Source: Natrinema gari JCM 14663 | Lineage (GTDB): Archaea > Halobacteriota > Halobacteria > Halobacteriales > Natrialbaceae | NCBI RefSeq assembly: GCF_000337175.1 | Contig: NZ_AOIJ01000052.1 | Location: 1 to 64,000, forward strand | Direction of reading: 5' to 3' | DNA: 64,000 nt | Part shown: piece after piece, positions 32,882 through 41,302 of the stretch | Numbering within the stretch: the first letter of the stretch is position 1 | Layout of the letters: every line of letters begins with the position of its first letter | The notes under the pieces: model-generated | What the model saw: the letters and a program-made list of their open reading frames with translations, nothing else | Databases searched by the model: none | Told to the model about the DNA's origin: nothing | Program-made: the position numbers and the translations under genes

Positions 32882-33943
32882 ATGCCCGAGACATCCGATC
32901 GAAAAGACGACCACATCCGTATTATCGAGGAAGAAGACGTCGAGACGACCGGTGCAGGCTTCGCCGATATCGACCTCGTCCACGAGGCGCTTCCGGAGGT
33001 ACACCGCGACGAAATCGAGACGACCGCGGACCTGTTCGGCCACGAACTCGCAGCCCCGATCGTTATCGAGAGCATGACCGGGGGGCACCCGAACACCACG
33101 AAACTAAATCGGACGCTCGCGGAAGCCGCCGAACGAACGAACGTCGCCATGGGCGTCGGCAGCCAGCGTGCCGGCCTCGAACTCGACGACGAAGCGGTTC
33201 TCGAGTCGTATACGGTCGTCCGAGACGCCGCCCCGAACGCCTTCCTCTACGGAAACGTCGGCGCGGCCCAGTTGCTCGAGTACGGCGTGGACGATGTCGA
33301 GGAAGCCGTGGCGATGATCGACGCCGACGCGATGGCGATTCACCTGAACTTCCTGCAGGAGGCCGTCCAGCCCGAGGGCGATGTCGACGCTCGTGGGTGT
33401 CTCGCAGCGATCGAGCGAGTCGCCGACGAACTTTCGGTGCCGGTGATCGTCAAAGAAACGGGCAACGGGATGTCACGAGAAACGGCGACCCGACTCGCCG
33501 ACGCCGGCGTCGATGCTGTCGATGTCGCCGGTCAGGGCGGAACGACGTGGTCGGGAATCGAGTCCCACCGAGCGGCCGCGGTCGGTGCCCAGCGACAGGA
33601 AGCGATCGGCCGCCTGTTTCGCGCGTGGGGTGTCCCGACCGCGGTGAGCACGCTCGAGGCGGCGACAGTCCACGATTGTGTGATCGCAAGCGGCGGCGTT
33701 CGCTCCGGGCTGGATATCGCCAAGGCGATCGCGCTTGGGGCCCGTGCCGGCGGGCTCGCGAAACCGTTTCTCGGACCGGCCGGGCAGGGTGTCGACGAGG
33801 TCGTCGACCTGATCGAGACGCTCAGGTTGGAACTACGGACGGCGATGTTCGTCACCGGTTCGGCGTCGCTTTCGGAATTACGGGACACGGAATACGTCGT
33901 GCTCGGACGAACGAACGAGTACATCGACCAGCGCCGCCGCTAG
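32882..33943 (+). CDS. fni: Type 2 isopentenyl-diphosphate isomerase
   Basis: This 353-residue FMN- and NADPH-dependent enzyme interconverts isopentenyl and dimethylallyl diphosphate, feeding archaeal lipid and carotenoid synthesis. Signatures include RKDDHIRI near the start (substrate phosphate binding), [34 protein letters not shown] with the catalytic Gln/Glu, [13 protein letters not shown], and the phosphate-binding [19 protein letters not shown] for FMN. A strong Shine-Dalgarno-like GGAGGAG (about 32866-32872) precedes the ATG at 32882, which decides the start and shows a leadered mRNA. Confidence 0.93.
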   Translation: MPETSDRKDDHIRIIEEEDVETTGAGFADIDLVHEALPEVHRDEIETTADLFGHELAAPIVIESMTGGHPNTTKLNRTLAEAAERTNVAMGVGSQRAGLELDDEAVLESYTVVRDAAPNAFLYGNVGAAQLLEYGVDDVEEAVAMIDADAMAIHLNFLQEAVQPEGDVDARGCLAAIERVADELSVPVIVKETGNGMSRETATRLADAGVDAVDVAGQGGTTWSGIESHRAAAVGAQRQEAIGRLFRAWGVPTAVSTLEAATVHDCVIASGGVRSGLDIAKAIALGARAGGLAKPFLGPAGQGVDEVVDLIETLRLELRTAMFVTGSASLSELRDTEYVVLGRTNEYIDQRRR

Positions 33944-34050
33944 GTGCGTTCGTTCGGTCCGTCTCGGGGTGGGACGGACGCTCACCTTCCGGCCGGCGAT
34001 ACTGGCCGCTATCGACGTAGCGGTCGAAAAAATCGCGGTGCAATCGTACC

Positions 34051-34218
34051 TTACAGGTCGCGGGGCTGGACCGTCTTCCGGTCGTTAGCCTCTGCACGCC
34101 GGGCGGCGTCCTCGAGGAGTTCGTCGACTTCCTCGTCGAGCGCGTCGTAGAAGTCCGAAGCAACGTTTTTGTCATCGAGCGCTTCCTTGACGGCGGCTTT
34201 GACGATAAGATCTGCCAT
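34051..34218 (-). CDS. DUF1931 histone-fold-like small protein
   Basis: The 55 residues begin MADLIVKAAVKEALDDKNVA and end RKTVQPRDL. The protein is helical throughout, with the alternating pattern of a single histone-fold-like DUF1931 domain and a terminal TVQPRDL similar to the end of histone-fold proteins. A TATA-like GTTATATGA lies about 28 bp before the ATG. True haloarchaeal histones are double-domain and much longer. DNA binding is possible, not shown. Confidence 0.75.
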   Translation of the reverse strand: MADLIVKAAVKEALDDKNVASDFYDALDEEVDELLEDAARRAEANDRKTVQPRDL

Positions 34219-34330
34219 ACGATCTACTCGTTTCGCGTTACCTCATATAACGGTTTTGGTTAGTCGTAGAAATACGGGGGTTGCAGCGGTTCATTCGCCC
34301 GTTTCGATCCCCGTCACCACCGGAAAGTAT

Positions 34331-34558
34331 ATGTTTGATGAGCGGCCGCCCGGAATTTCGCGGCTCTTCGAGCCCGGCATTCGGCTCGCGCGCGGGCCTC
34401 CAGGGCTCGTACGTGCGTTCAGCGATACCGAGTCACTGAGTCTCCATCTCGTCTCGGCCGACCGGGTCGACGGAGTCGAGTGTGTCGACCTCGAGACCGA
34501 GTACCCGCGAACCCCTCGAGACCGTCGCCGACGGTTCGCTGTCGCCGGCACGGGCTGA
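34331..34558 (+). CDS. Possible small protein of 75 residues
   Basis: ATG 34331 opens MFDERPPGISRLFEPGIRLA and runs to TGA at 34556. It is acidic in the middle (DRVDGVECVDLE) and Arg-rich at the end (RTPRDRRRRF). No family is recognised, no TATA box is clear at the usual distance, and the region is otherwise unassigned. It may be a real haloarchaeal orphan or chance. Confidence 0.3.
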   Translation: MFDERPPGISRLFEPGIRLARGPPGLVRAFSDTESLSLHLVSADRVDGVECVDLETEYPRTPRDRRRRFAVAGTG

Positions 34559-34736
34559 AGCCGAGCTCAGGGGAGTCGGCGCTGATCGTCCGATCGATCG
34601 ATCTGGCATGTGATCGGGTGGCGTGCACCTTTTCGGAAAAATACTTTCTACAACGGAAAAGCCAAACAGTGTATGGAGAAGGCTATTTATTTGTTCGCCC
34701 ACTAGTCGGTAGTACCGGCTCCGGCCGGTGTGACCA

Positions 34737-34886
34737 ATGCCTAAGTGTGATCACTGCGGCGCGCACGTCTCCGAACGGTTTGCACGCGTTTTCGCCGACG
34801 AACACGGCGAAATCCATGCGTGTGTCAGTTGTTCGGCCAACGCCGGAATCGCTGAAGCTGCGAAAGAGCGCGCTCGCGGTACCTGA
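34737..34886 (+). CDS. 49-residue zinc-ribbon protein, DUF7563-like
   Basis: MPKCDHCGAHVSERFARVFA continues to IHACVSCSANAGIAEAAKER. Two CxxC pairs (CDHC, CVSC) 27 residues apart make one zinc ribbon, followed by a short helix. Small haloarchaeal proteins of this type (DUF7563) are widely conserved. TATTTAT (about 34684-34690) is a likely TATA box with a leader of some 20 nt. Such mini zinc-finger proteins often affect regulation or stress; the target is unknown. Confidence 0.8.
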   Translation: MPKCDHCGAHVSERFARVFADEHGEIHACVSCSANAGIAEAAKERARGT

Positions 34887-34964
34887 CTTCGGAGTGACAC
34901 GGATCAACAACCACGCGCCCCCACGACGAGACGCTTTTTACGTTCCCACACCTGGCCACGACCG

Positions 34965-35213
34965 ATGGCCGATCACGTCGTCTACGTCCTCGAGTGTGCC
35001 GACGGCTCGCTGTACACCGGCTACACGACCGACCTCGAGCGACGCGTCGCCGAACACGACGCCGGCGAGGGAGCGAAATACACGCGCGGACGGACACCGG
35101 TCAAACTCCGTTATCGCGAGACGTTCGACTCGAAATCGGCCGCCATGTCACGCGAGTACGAGATCAAACAACTGAGTCGCACCGCGAAGGAACGATTGGT
35201 CGGCCTCGAGTGA
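34965..35213 (+). CDS. GIY-YIG domain protein, UPF0213 type
   Basis: This 82-residue single-domain protein starts [36 protein letters not shown] is the GIY-YIG core, [19 protein letters not shown] holds the conserved Arg and His, and [11 protein letters not shown] has the catalytic-type Glu. Members of this UPF0213/YhbQ family show nuclease activity in some bacteria, and the full set of residues is kept. It stands alone. Confidence 0.88.
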   Translation: MADHVVYVLECADGSLYTGYTTDLERRVAEHDAGEGAKYTRGRTPVKLRYRETFDSKSAAMSREYEIKQLSRTAKERLVGLE

Positions 35214-35307
35214 GTCCCGCTCGACGCCCCACTCCGCTGCGTCGACCATTATCTCACACTCTCACTCCGAAAAATAGATACATAGTGGGTGTGATAGTAT
35301 ATTCGAG

Positions 35308-36243
35308 ATGCAACTCGATGTCGTCGACGACCTGAAACAGCCCGAGTATACCGGTGCGAACCGGTGTGAGCCCTGTACCGTGTTGAATCTCGTCATCGCG
35401 GCGGTGGTCGGCTCGGTCATCGCGCGGAAGTCCCGTCTCGGCGGGGTACTCGCCGTGGGGGTGTCGATCGCGCTGATCTATCTCCGTGGGTATCTCGTCC
35501 CCGGGACGCCGACGCTGACCAAGCGGTACCTCCCGCCGGCAGTGCTGCGCTGGTTCGGCAAGGAACCCGATCCGGCGGTGGCCAGCGGCCTCGGCACCGT
35601 CGACTCGACCGATCGCCCGGCAGCCGGTCGCGAGACCACCTTCGACGAAGCCGATGCCGTCGCGTCGACCGACACCGACGCTGTCAGCGATGAGTCGACC
35701 GCCGACGCCGACGAACCCGCCGTCGCCGACCTCGAGACGTTCTTCCTCGACCACGATGTCCTCGAGCCCTGCGCGGATCGGGACGACCTCTGTCTCACCG
35801 ACGAGTTCGAGACCGCCTGGTTCGACGAGATCGACCCGCTCACCGACTCCGGCGTCGATGTCGATGCGGCCGTCGACGCGTTCGGGTTCGACGCCGACCC
35901 CGACGAGTTCGAACTCGAGACGCGCGGTGAGAGTCGCGCCCTGCTGTCCAGTGCCGGCGGTGCCGGCCGCTGGCCCTCTCGAGCCGCCCTGATCGCGGAC
36001 ATCGCCGCGAGCCGGGCCCTCGAGACGTGGACCGACGACTGGGACGCCTTCGACCCCGAAACGAAAGGCGAGGTGCTCAACGGTCTCCGGATGTTCCTCG
36101 AGACGTGTCCGTCCGGCGGTGACGTCCGGATGGGCGAGGAGGTCGTCGAATCCTGCTGTACCTCCCACGAGGTCGTCGCCGTCACCTGCGAGGAGACCGG
36201 CGAACGGCTCTTCGAACAGCGTCTCACTGACGTCGACGCCTGA
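35308..36243 (+). CDS. Membrane-anchored haloarchaeal protein, unknown function
   Basis: This 311-residue protein has a short N-terminal region with Cys-x-x-Cys (NRCEPCTVLNLV), two adjacent spans (about 25-60), then a soluble acidic part. Residues about 90-150 are an Asp/Ala/Thr/Glu-rich linker; residues 150-305 fold into a domain with HDVLEPCADRDDLCLTDEFE and CPSGGDVRMGEEVVESCCTS. The cysteine pairs suggest metal binding. The family is known to me only as a haloarchaeal hypothetical. An AT-rich stretch (about 35286-35302) before the ATG is the probable promoter. Confidence 0.7.
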   Translation: MQLDVVDDLKQPEYTGANRCEPCTVLNLVIAAVVGSVIARKSRLGGVLAVGVSIALIYLRGYLVPGTPTLTKRYLPPAVLRWFGKEPDPAVASGLGTVDSTDRPAAGRETTFDEADAVASTDTDAVSDESTADADEPAVADLETFFLDHDVLEPCADRDDLCLTDEFETAWFDEIDPLTDSGVDVDAAVDAFGFDADPDEFELETRGESRALLSSAGGAGRWPSRAALIADIAASRALETWTDDWDAFDPETKGEVLNGLRMFLETCPSGGDVRMGEEVVESCCTSHEVVAVTCEETGERLFEQRLTDVDA

Positions 36244-36319
36244 CTCCGTTGGCGATCCGGCGCTCGCGGTTCCCGTCCGCCAGCGTCGCTTTTTTCGCGG
36301 CCGGCGATGACCACGGGGT

Positions 36320-37714
36320 ATGGAGACGATCAGCTTCGGTACCGATGGCTGGCGGGCGACGCTCGAGGAGTTCACCGCTCCTCGCGTTCGAATGGTGGGG
36401 CAGGCGGTCGCGACGTACCTCACGGACACCGGACTCGAAGGACCGGTCGCGGTGGGGTACGACGCCCGCGAGAGTTCGCGTGGATTCGCCGAGGAACTGG
36501 CGCGAGTGCTGTGTGCGAACGGGTTCGACGTATTGCTTTCCGACCGTGATCGGCCGACGCCGCTGGTGGCCCATGCGATCGCCGACCGCGACCTCGCGGG
36601 CGGGCTAGTGATCACCGCCTCGCACAATCCGCCGGAGTACAACGGCGTGAAATTCATCCCCGCGGACGGTGCGCCGGCCCTGCCGGCCGTCACCGACGCC
36701 ATCGCGGATCGCCTCGCCGATCCCGAGCCGCGTCCCGAGAGCGAACACGGAACGGTTCGTGACGTCGACTTCGCCACACCCCACGCCGACGCCGTCCTCG
36801 ACCTCGCCGAGTCGATCACCGGCGGGACCGACCTGTCCGAACTCAGCGTCGCCTACGATGCCATGCACGGGAGCGGCCGCGACACGACCGATGCCGTGCT
36901 GGAGCGCGCGGGTGCTTCCATCGAGCGCTATCGCTGCGAACGGGACCCCGAGTTCGGCGGCGGCTCGCCCGAGCCGGCCGCCGAGAACCTCGACCGCCTG
37001 ATCGCGACCGTCACCGACGATGACGGCGGCGTCGACCTCGGTATTGCCAACGATGGCGACGCCGACCGCATCGCGATCGTCACGCCGGAACGGGGATACC
37101 TCGACGAGAACCTGTTTTTCGCCGCGCTGTACGATTTCCTGCTCGAGGACGCGTCGGGCGCGGCCGTCCGGACCGTCTCCACGACGTATCTGATCGATCG
37201 GGTGGCCGAGGCCCACGGCGAGACCGTCCGCGAGGTCCCGGTCGGCTTCAAGTGGGTCGCCGAGGCGATGGCCGAGGGCGACGCGCTGGTCGGCGGCGAG
37301 GAATCGGGCGGCTTCACCGTTCAGGGCCACGTTCGGGAGAAGGACGGGGTCCTGATGGCCTTGCTGGCAGCGCTGATGCACGCCGAAGCGCCGCTTGACG
37401 ACCGGGTCGACCGACTGCTCGCCGAACACGGCACCGTCGTCCAGGACAAGCGCAGCGTCGACTGCCCCGACGACGAGAAAGCGCGGGTCCTGGCGGCGCT
37501 CGAGGACGCGATTCCCGACACCGTCGCGGGGACCGAGATCGAGGATGTCAACACCGCAGACGGGTTCAAACTACTGCTGGCCGACGGCTCGTGGCTGCTG
37601 GTTCGCCCGAGCGGCACCGAGCCGGTACTGCGGGTCTACGCCGAAGCCGAGGACGAGGAGCGGGTGGAAGAGTTGCTCGAGGCGGGTCGGGAACTGGTCA
37701 CACCGCTCGTCTAA
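36320..37714 (+). CDS. Phosphoglucomutase/phosphomannomutase family enzyme
   Basis: This is a 464-residue alpha-D-phosphohexomutase. The catalytic phosphoserine loop is ITASHNPPEYNG (Ser101), the metal loop DGDADR (245-250), the sugar-recognition loop GGEESGG (about 316-322) and the phosphate loop RPSGTEP near residue 437. All four loops are intact and in order, so it should be active on glucose- or mannose-phosphate (or glucosamine-phosphate); the choice among these is not readable. It supplies sugar phosphates for surface glycans. It begins 76 bp after the previous gene. Confidence 0.9.
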   Translation: METISFGTDGWRATLEEFTAPRVRMVGQAVATYLTDTGLEGPVAVGYDARESSRGFAEELARVLCANGFDVLLSDRDRPTPLVAHAIADRDLAGGLVITASHNPPEYNGVKFIPADGAPALPAVTDAIADRLADPEPRPESEHGTVRDVDFATPHADAVLDLAESITGGTDLSELSVAYDAMHGSGRDTTDAVLERAGASIERYRCERDPEFGGGSPEPAAENLDRLIATVTDDDGGVDLGIANDGDADRIAIVTPERGYLDENLFFAALYDFLLEDASGAAVRTVSTTYLIDRVAEAHGETVREVPVGFKWVAEAMAEGDALVGGEESGGFTVQGHVREKDGVLMALLAALMHAEAPLDDRVDRLLAEHGTVVQDKRSVDCPDDEKARVLAALEDAIPDTVAGTEIEDVNTADGFKLLLADGSWLLVRPSGTEPVLRVYAEAEDEERVEELLEAGRELVTPLV

Positions 37715-38006
37715 GCATCGATCGGTGGCGTTTTAGGCCCGAAATCAGGGGTGACGCGGAGCGACGGCGGTGGGGTCCCGCGATCGCGGCAACACGAAGC
37801 GGCCACGCCCTCCCCAGCCGATTCGCTCGTTCCGTTCCGTCACTCGCTCATCCCTCGCGCAGTGTCATCGCCCGCCCTCGCTTTCGCTCGGCCGGGCGAC
37901 AGTACGCGCCGTTCCGGACCGAACGATCAGTTGCAGTGATCCGTCTTGCACGTGTCTTTCGCCGCGGCCATCGAGCGCTGCCCGATGAGTTGGTCCGATT
38001 CCTCGG

Positions 38007-38522
38007 TCAATCGACTCGCTCGGCCGGAACCCCGACGACAGTCGCGCCGGGTTCGACGTCGCTCGTGACGACCGAGCCGGCACCGACGGCCGCGTCCGCG
38101 CCGATCGTGATGTCTCCCAGCAGCGTGGCGTTCGCCCCGAGCTGTGCCCCCGTCTCGACCGTCGGATGCCGCTTGACCGGTTCGTTCGTATCGCCGCCGA
38201 GCGTAACGCCGTGGTACATGTGGACATCGTCGCCGATCTCGGCCGTCTCGCCGATAACGACGCCCATCCCGTGGTCGATCGTCACCCGGCGGCCGATCTC
38301 GGCGGCCGGGTGGATCTCGATCCCGGTCAGCCAGCGGACGAGGTGGGAACACAGCCGTGCGAGCAGCCGGCAACCGCTCCCGTGAGACCAGCAGCGATGG
38401 GCGAGCCGATGCGCCCAGATCGCGTGTAACCCGGGGTAGCACAGCAGGACCTCGAGCCACCCTGTCGCGGCGGGGTCGCGCTCGTGCATCGCCCGGATAT
38501 CCTCACGCATGCGTCCGAACAT
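38007..38522 (-). CDS. cysE: Serine O-acetyltransferase
   Basis: This 171-residue enzyme forms O-acetylserine for cysteine synthesis. A short helical N-terminal part ([20 protein letters not shown]) is followed by the left-handed beta-helix of hexapeptide repeats: [40 protein letters not shown] and [20 protein letters not shown]. The catalytic His-Asp-type residues sit in [12 protein letters not shown] and HGVTLGG. It is shorter at the N-terminus than the enterobacterial enzyme. A 54-codon ORF with three cysteines (38503-38667) lies in its leader and overlaps its start. GGAGAG just before the ATG is a weak ribosome site. Confidence 0.87.
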   Translation of the reverse strand: MFGRMREDIRAMHERDPAATGWLEVLLCYPGLHAIWAHRLAHRCWSHGSGCRLLARLCSHLVRWLTGIEIHPAAEIGRRVTIDHGMGVVIGETAEIGDDVHMYHGVTLGGDTNEPVKRHPTVETGAQLGANATLLGDITIGADAAVGAGSVVTSDVEPGATVVGVPAERVD

Positions 38523-38667
38523 CGCTCTCCGTCGTGGTCCTCTCGGGAGCGGTTGCGGAGCGACGCCGGTTTCGCGTCGACGGTCGACGCGCCGAGCGAC
38601 AACACCGACCCACGGCGTGCCGAGGATAGTTTCGGGCGGTACACGCGGTAGGACCGGTGGATAACAT
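38503..38667 (-). CDS. Possible leader ORF upstream of cysE
   Basis: [20 protein letters not shown] continues to a CC pair and an Arg-rich end, 54 residues. Its ATG (38667) lies 29 bp after the TATA-like CTTTTTACAC (complement of 38691-38700), exactly where a leaderless haloarchaeal mRNA would begin, and its stop lies 18 bp inside cysE. The Arg-rich composition is not typical of a folded haloarchaeal protein. It may be a translated leader that affects cysE, or the transcript may simply have a 145-nt leader. Confidence 0.35.
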   Translation of the reverse strand: MLSTGPTACTARNYPRHAVGRCCRSARRPSTRNRRRSATAPERTTTESDVRTHA

Positions 38668-38720
38668 GCCCGAACGTAGCAGCGGGGTGAGTGTAAAAAG
38701 ATTCGTTTCCGAAATCGCCG

Positions 38721-39389
38721 TCACTGCCCGCGGGAGAGTCGTGTTCCGATTCGCTTCGGGAGACTCGCGTCCTCGACCGCCGCCTGAACGGCGTCGATAT
38801 CGTATTCGACGCGGTGGGTGTCGACCGTCATCGCGTCGAGATCGAGGACCGCATAGCCCGCCCGCGGGTCCCCGTCTCGCGGTTGCCCGACGCTCCCGGG
38901 ATTGACGACGATCCCCGCCGCGAACTGCCGCGTGCCCTGCGTGTGGGTGTGGCCGAGCACCAACACGTCCTCGTCGCCCAGCAGTCGCGGCGAGAACTCA
39001 TCGGGGTACGTGTATCGGGTGTACCGGTCGGGATCGTCGGGATGTCCGTGGACGAGCTTGACGCGGCCGTCGCACTCGTGGCGCTCCGTCGGGAGGCCGG
39101 CGAGCCACTCGCGTTGCGCTTCGGACAGCCGTCGGTCGGCGTGATCGATGCCCGCCTTGGCCATTCCGTTGAACCGGACAGGTGTCTCCCCGACGACGGC
39201 GGCGTCGTGGTTTCCCATCACCGTCGGCACGTCCCGCTCGCGCAACTCGTCGACACAGTCGCCGGGCCACGGGTTGTAGCCGACGACATCGCCCGCACAG
39301 TACAGTTCGTCGACCCGTGGCATGTCCGCGAGGACGGCCTCGAGCGCGACCCGGTTGCCGTGAATGTCCGAAACGAGTCCAACCTTCAT
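38721..39389 (-). CDS. YfcE/MJ0936-type metallophosphoesterase
   Basis: This 222-residue calcineurin-like phosphoesterase has metal-ligand motifs in order: DIHGN (8-12), GDVVGYNPWP, GNHD, HGHP and GHTHTQG. The set is complete, so it should hydrolyse phosphodiesters or phosphomonoesters with Mn or Ni. Family members vary in substrate (cyclic nucleotides, 2',3'-cyclic phosphates). The ATG at 39389 gives MKVGLVSDIHGN, the standard start of the fold. Confidence 0.9.
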   Translation of the reverse strand: MKVGLVSDIHGNRVALEAVLADMPRVDELYCAGDVVGYNPWPGDCVDELRERDVPTVMGNHDAAVVGETPVRFNGMAKAGIDHADRRLSEAQREWLAGLPTERHECDGRVKLVHGHPDDPDRYTRYTYPDEFSPRLLGDEDVLVLGHTHTQGTRQFAAGIVVNPGSVGQPRDGDPRAGYAVLDLDAMTVDTHRVEYDIDAVQAAVEDASLPKRIGTRLSRGQ

Positions 39390-39502
39390 GCACGACAGTA
39401 ACAGTCGCGAGGGGTTTGTAGGTTGCCCGAACCGACAGTACCCGCGTGCGGTCCGCGAACCTCGCTCTGACGACTGGGACGCCGCGGTCTCGGTCGTCGT
39501 TC

Positions 39503-40093
39503 TCAGTCGCCGTTCTCGATCGCCGTCTCGAACCCGTCGTCGGTCCGGGCGACGCCGGCCGCACAGACCGCGTGTTCGAACTCGTGGTCGTAGACCTCGC
39601 TGGCGGCTTCGGTGGCGCTTTCGGCCTCGAGATCGAACGGTTCGGGCGCGTCCGTCTCGTAGGTCGCCACCAGCGTCGGCTCGTCGACGGTCTCGACCAG
39701 CAGGGCGTCCTTGCGAACGGTGCCGATCAGGGCCTCGCCGCCGTCGCCGATCGTCGCCGCGATCCGGGGCGTGTCGTAGTCGTCTTTCTCGTAATCCAGC
39801 GCCAGCAGGCTCTCGGCCAGCGCGTCGCGTGCGGGGTAGCCCAACTCGAGTTTCTCCGCGATCGGATCGACGTGCGAGCCGTTGCCGAAAGCGGCCGTCT
39901 CTCCGGTCGGCGTCTCGACGACCCGCAGGCAGTTGTAGGAGACGTAGGGGTTGTCCGTTTCCGGGGCATCCTCGGTGGGTCCCACGGTGAGCGCCTCGTC
40001 TCGAGCGGTGAGTTCCCGGTTCGGGAACGATCGTGAGGAGACGCGGTACGCTCCGACTTCCGGGCCGACGACGACGAATCGTCCGACGTACAT
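39503..40093 (-). CDS. purO: Archaeal IMP cyclohydrolase
   Basis: This 196-residue protein belongs to the PurO family, which closes the purine ring (FAICAR to IMP) in archaea that lack the PurH cyclohydrolase. It starts [20 protein letters not shown], with SFPNRE after it and [20 protein letters not shown] in the middle, all family segments. The fold is the Ntn-hydrolase type. I chose ATG 40093 as the family begins with MYxGRF. Length is normal. It is flanked by unrelated genes. Confidence 0.9.
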   Translation of the reverse strand: MYVGRFVVVGPEVGAYRVSSRSFPNRELTARDEALTVGPTEDAPETDNPYVSYNCLRVVETPTGETAAFGNGSHVDPIAEKLELGYPARDALAESLLALDYEKDDYDTPRIAATIGDGGEALIGTVRKDALLVETVDEPTLVATYETDAPEPFDLEAESATEAASEVYDHEFEHAVCAAGVARTDDGFETAIENGD

Positions 40094-40349
40094 ACTCGGG
40101 GGTGCGCGGGTAAGGGGAAAAGGGATATCGGTTCGCGCTCGAGCGCCACGTCCTGGGACGAACTGTCCGTCGATCGACAGCGGCATTCGAAACGCCCACT
40201 GTGATTCAGTTCTCCCCTACGTGGGGCGTCTCCGGGATCTGATACTGGAACTTGGTTCCGGTTGCGAATCGCGACCGAGTTCGTAACACTCTAATACGGA
40301 ACCCAACTATGGTGTAGTACGTCGGAAGCGATACCGACGGACCGTGTCA

Positions 40350-40422
40350 GTCCATTGGGGTAGTGGCCAATCCTGAAGCCTTCTGGGGGCTTCGACCCTG
40401 GTTCGAATCCAGGATGGACTAC
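40350..40422 (+). tRNA. tRNA-Gln (CTG anticodon)
   Basis: This is a 73-base cloverleaf: acceptor AGTCCAT paired with ATGGACT, anticodon stem AAGCC/GGCTT around loop TTCTGGG giving anticodon CTG (glutamine CAG), and T arm CCTGG-TTCGAAT-CCAGG. There is no encoded CCA and no intron. An isolated ORB-like site follows 45 bp downstream. Confidence 0.95.
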
Positions 40423-40466
40423 TTCTACGTCGTTTCGACTCGAGCACTTCACCGGCCCCGTCCCCC

Positions 40467-40495
40467 GGTTTCCAGTTGAAACGAAGGGGTTAGGC
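40467..40495 (+). other. Isolated origin recognition box-like site after tRNA-Gln
   Basis: GGTTTCCAGTTGAAACGAAG, then GGGTTAGG. The core GAAACGAAGGGG (40478-40489) is identical to the ORBs at the origin 35 kb away, and the left arm (TTTCCAGTTG) fits the family consensus as well as they do. It lies between tRNA-Gln and the rhodanese gene. No AT-rich element, second ORB or orc gene is near, so it is not itself an origin by sequence. Confidence 0.6.
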
Positions 40496-40551
40496 GAGCG
40501 GTGTCGCCGTTACCAGAACCCATATTTGGGTGACTCGCATACAGTCAGCCT

Positions 40552-41301
40552 ATGAACCGACGGCAGTTTCTCGCAGCGGGATCGACGGCGTCCGTGACGG
40601 CCGTCGTGGGTTGCCTCGGCGGCGACGGCGGTACCGAGAGTGATGGGTACGCCCCCACCTCGGAGTCGGACCCCGAAGAGCGATCGATCGACACCAGTTC
40701 GTATGACACACAGACGTTCGATGGTGTCGAGGTGCCGCTGGCACCCATCGATGACGTCTACTACTGGTATCAACGGCAAGAGGCCAGAGTCGCCGATGCC
40801 CGCGGCGCTGATCAGTACGAAAAGGCCCACATCGCCGGTGCGGCGCTGAGTACTGCCCCGCCGTACACTCCGAACGATGATCCGGTTGCGGACTGGTCCA
40901 AAGACCAACGGATCGTGACCTACTGTGGCTGTCCACACCACCTCTCTGGATTGCGCGCCGGGAAACTGATCGACAACGGCTACGAGAACGTCTACGCGCT
41001 CGACGAGGGATTCAACGCCTGGGTAGATCGCGGCTATCCGCTCGAGGGCGCGAAAGTCTCGGAGAAGCGGACGACATACGAAATTCGTGGACAGGCCGAC
41101 GCCACGGACGCCGGCGAGATGGTCATGCTCACGCAACTCGATGCGGACCGCGCCGAAGCGGCACCGATTGCCGACGACGGTTCGTACACGCTGCAGCTCC
41201 ACTATGCGGGCTCGACTGACTCTCGGTTCAGAGTTACGGCACCCGATTACACGGTCGAGGGATCGCTCGAGGAACTGACGAGCAACACTCTCACGGCCTG
41301 A
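40552..41301 (+). CDS. Rhodanese-domain lipoprotein
   Basis: This 249-residue protein begins MNRRQFLAAGSTASVTAVVG and then Cys21, a twin-arginine lipobox, so it should be anchored outside. Residues about 60-170 form one rhodanese domain: VADARGADQYEKAHIAGAAL and catalytic Cys125 in VTYCGCPHHLSG. The active loop with two close cysteines is unusual. The last 70 residues form an extra beta domain. It may move sulfur or reduce extracellular sulfur compounds. TATATTT-like ACCCATATTTGGGT (40518-40531) lies about 30 bp upstream. Confidence 0.85.
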   Translation: MNRRQFLAAGSTASVTAVVGCLGGDGGTESDGYAPTSESDPEERSIDTSSYDTQTFDGVEVPLAPIDDVYYWYQRQEARVADARGADQYEKAHIAGAALSTAPPYTPNDDPVADWSKDQRIVTYCGCPHHLSGLRAGKLIDNGYENVYALDEGFNAWVDRGYPLEGAKVSEKRTTYEIRGQADATDAGEMVMLTQLDADRAEAAPIADDGSYTLQLHYAGSTDSRFRVTAPDYTVEGSLEELTSNTLTA

Positions 41302-41302
41302 T

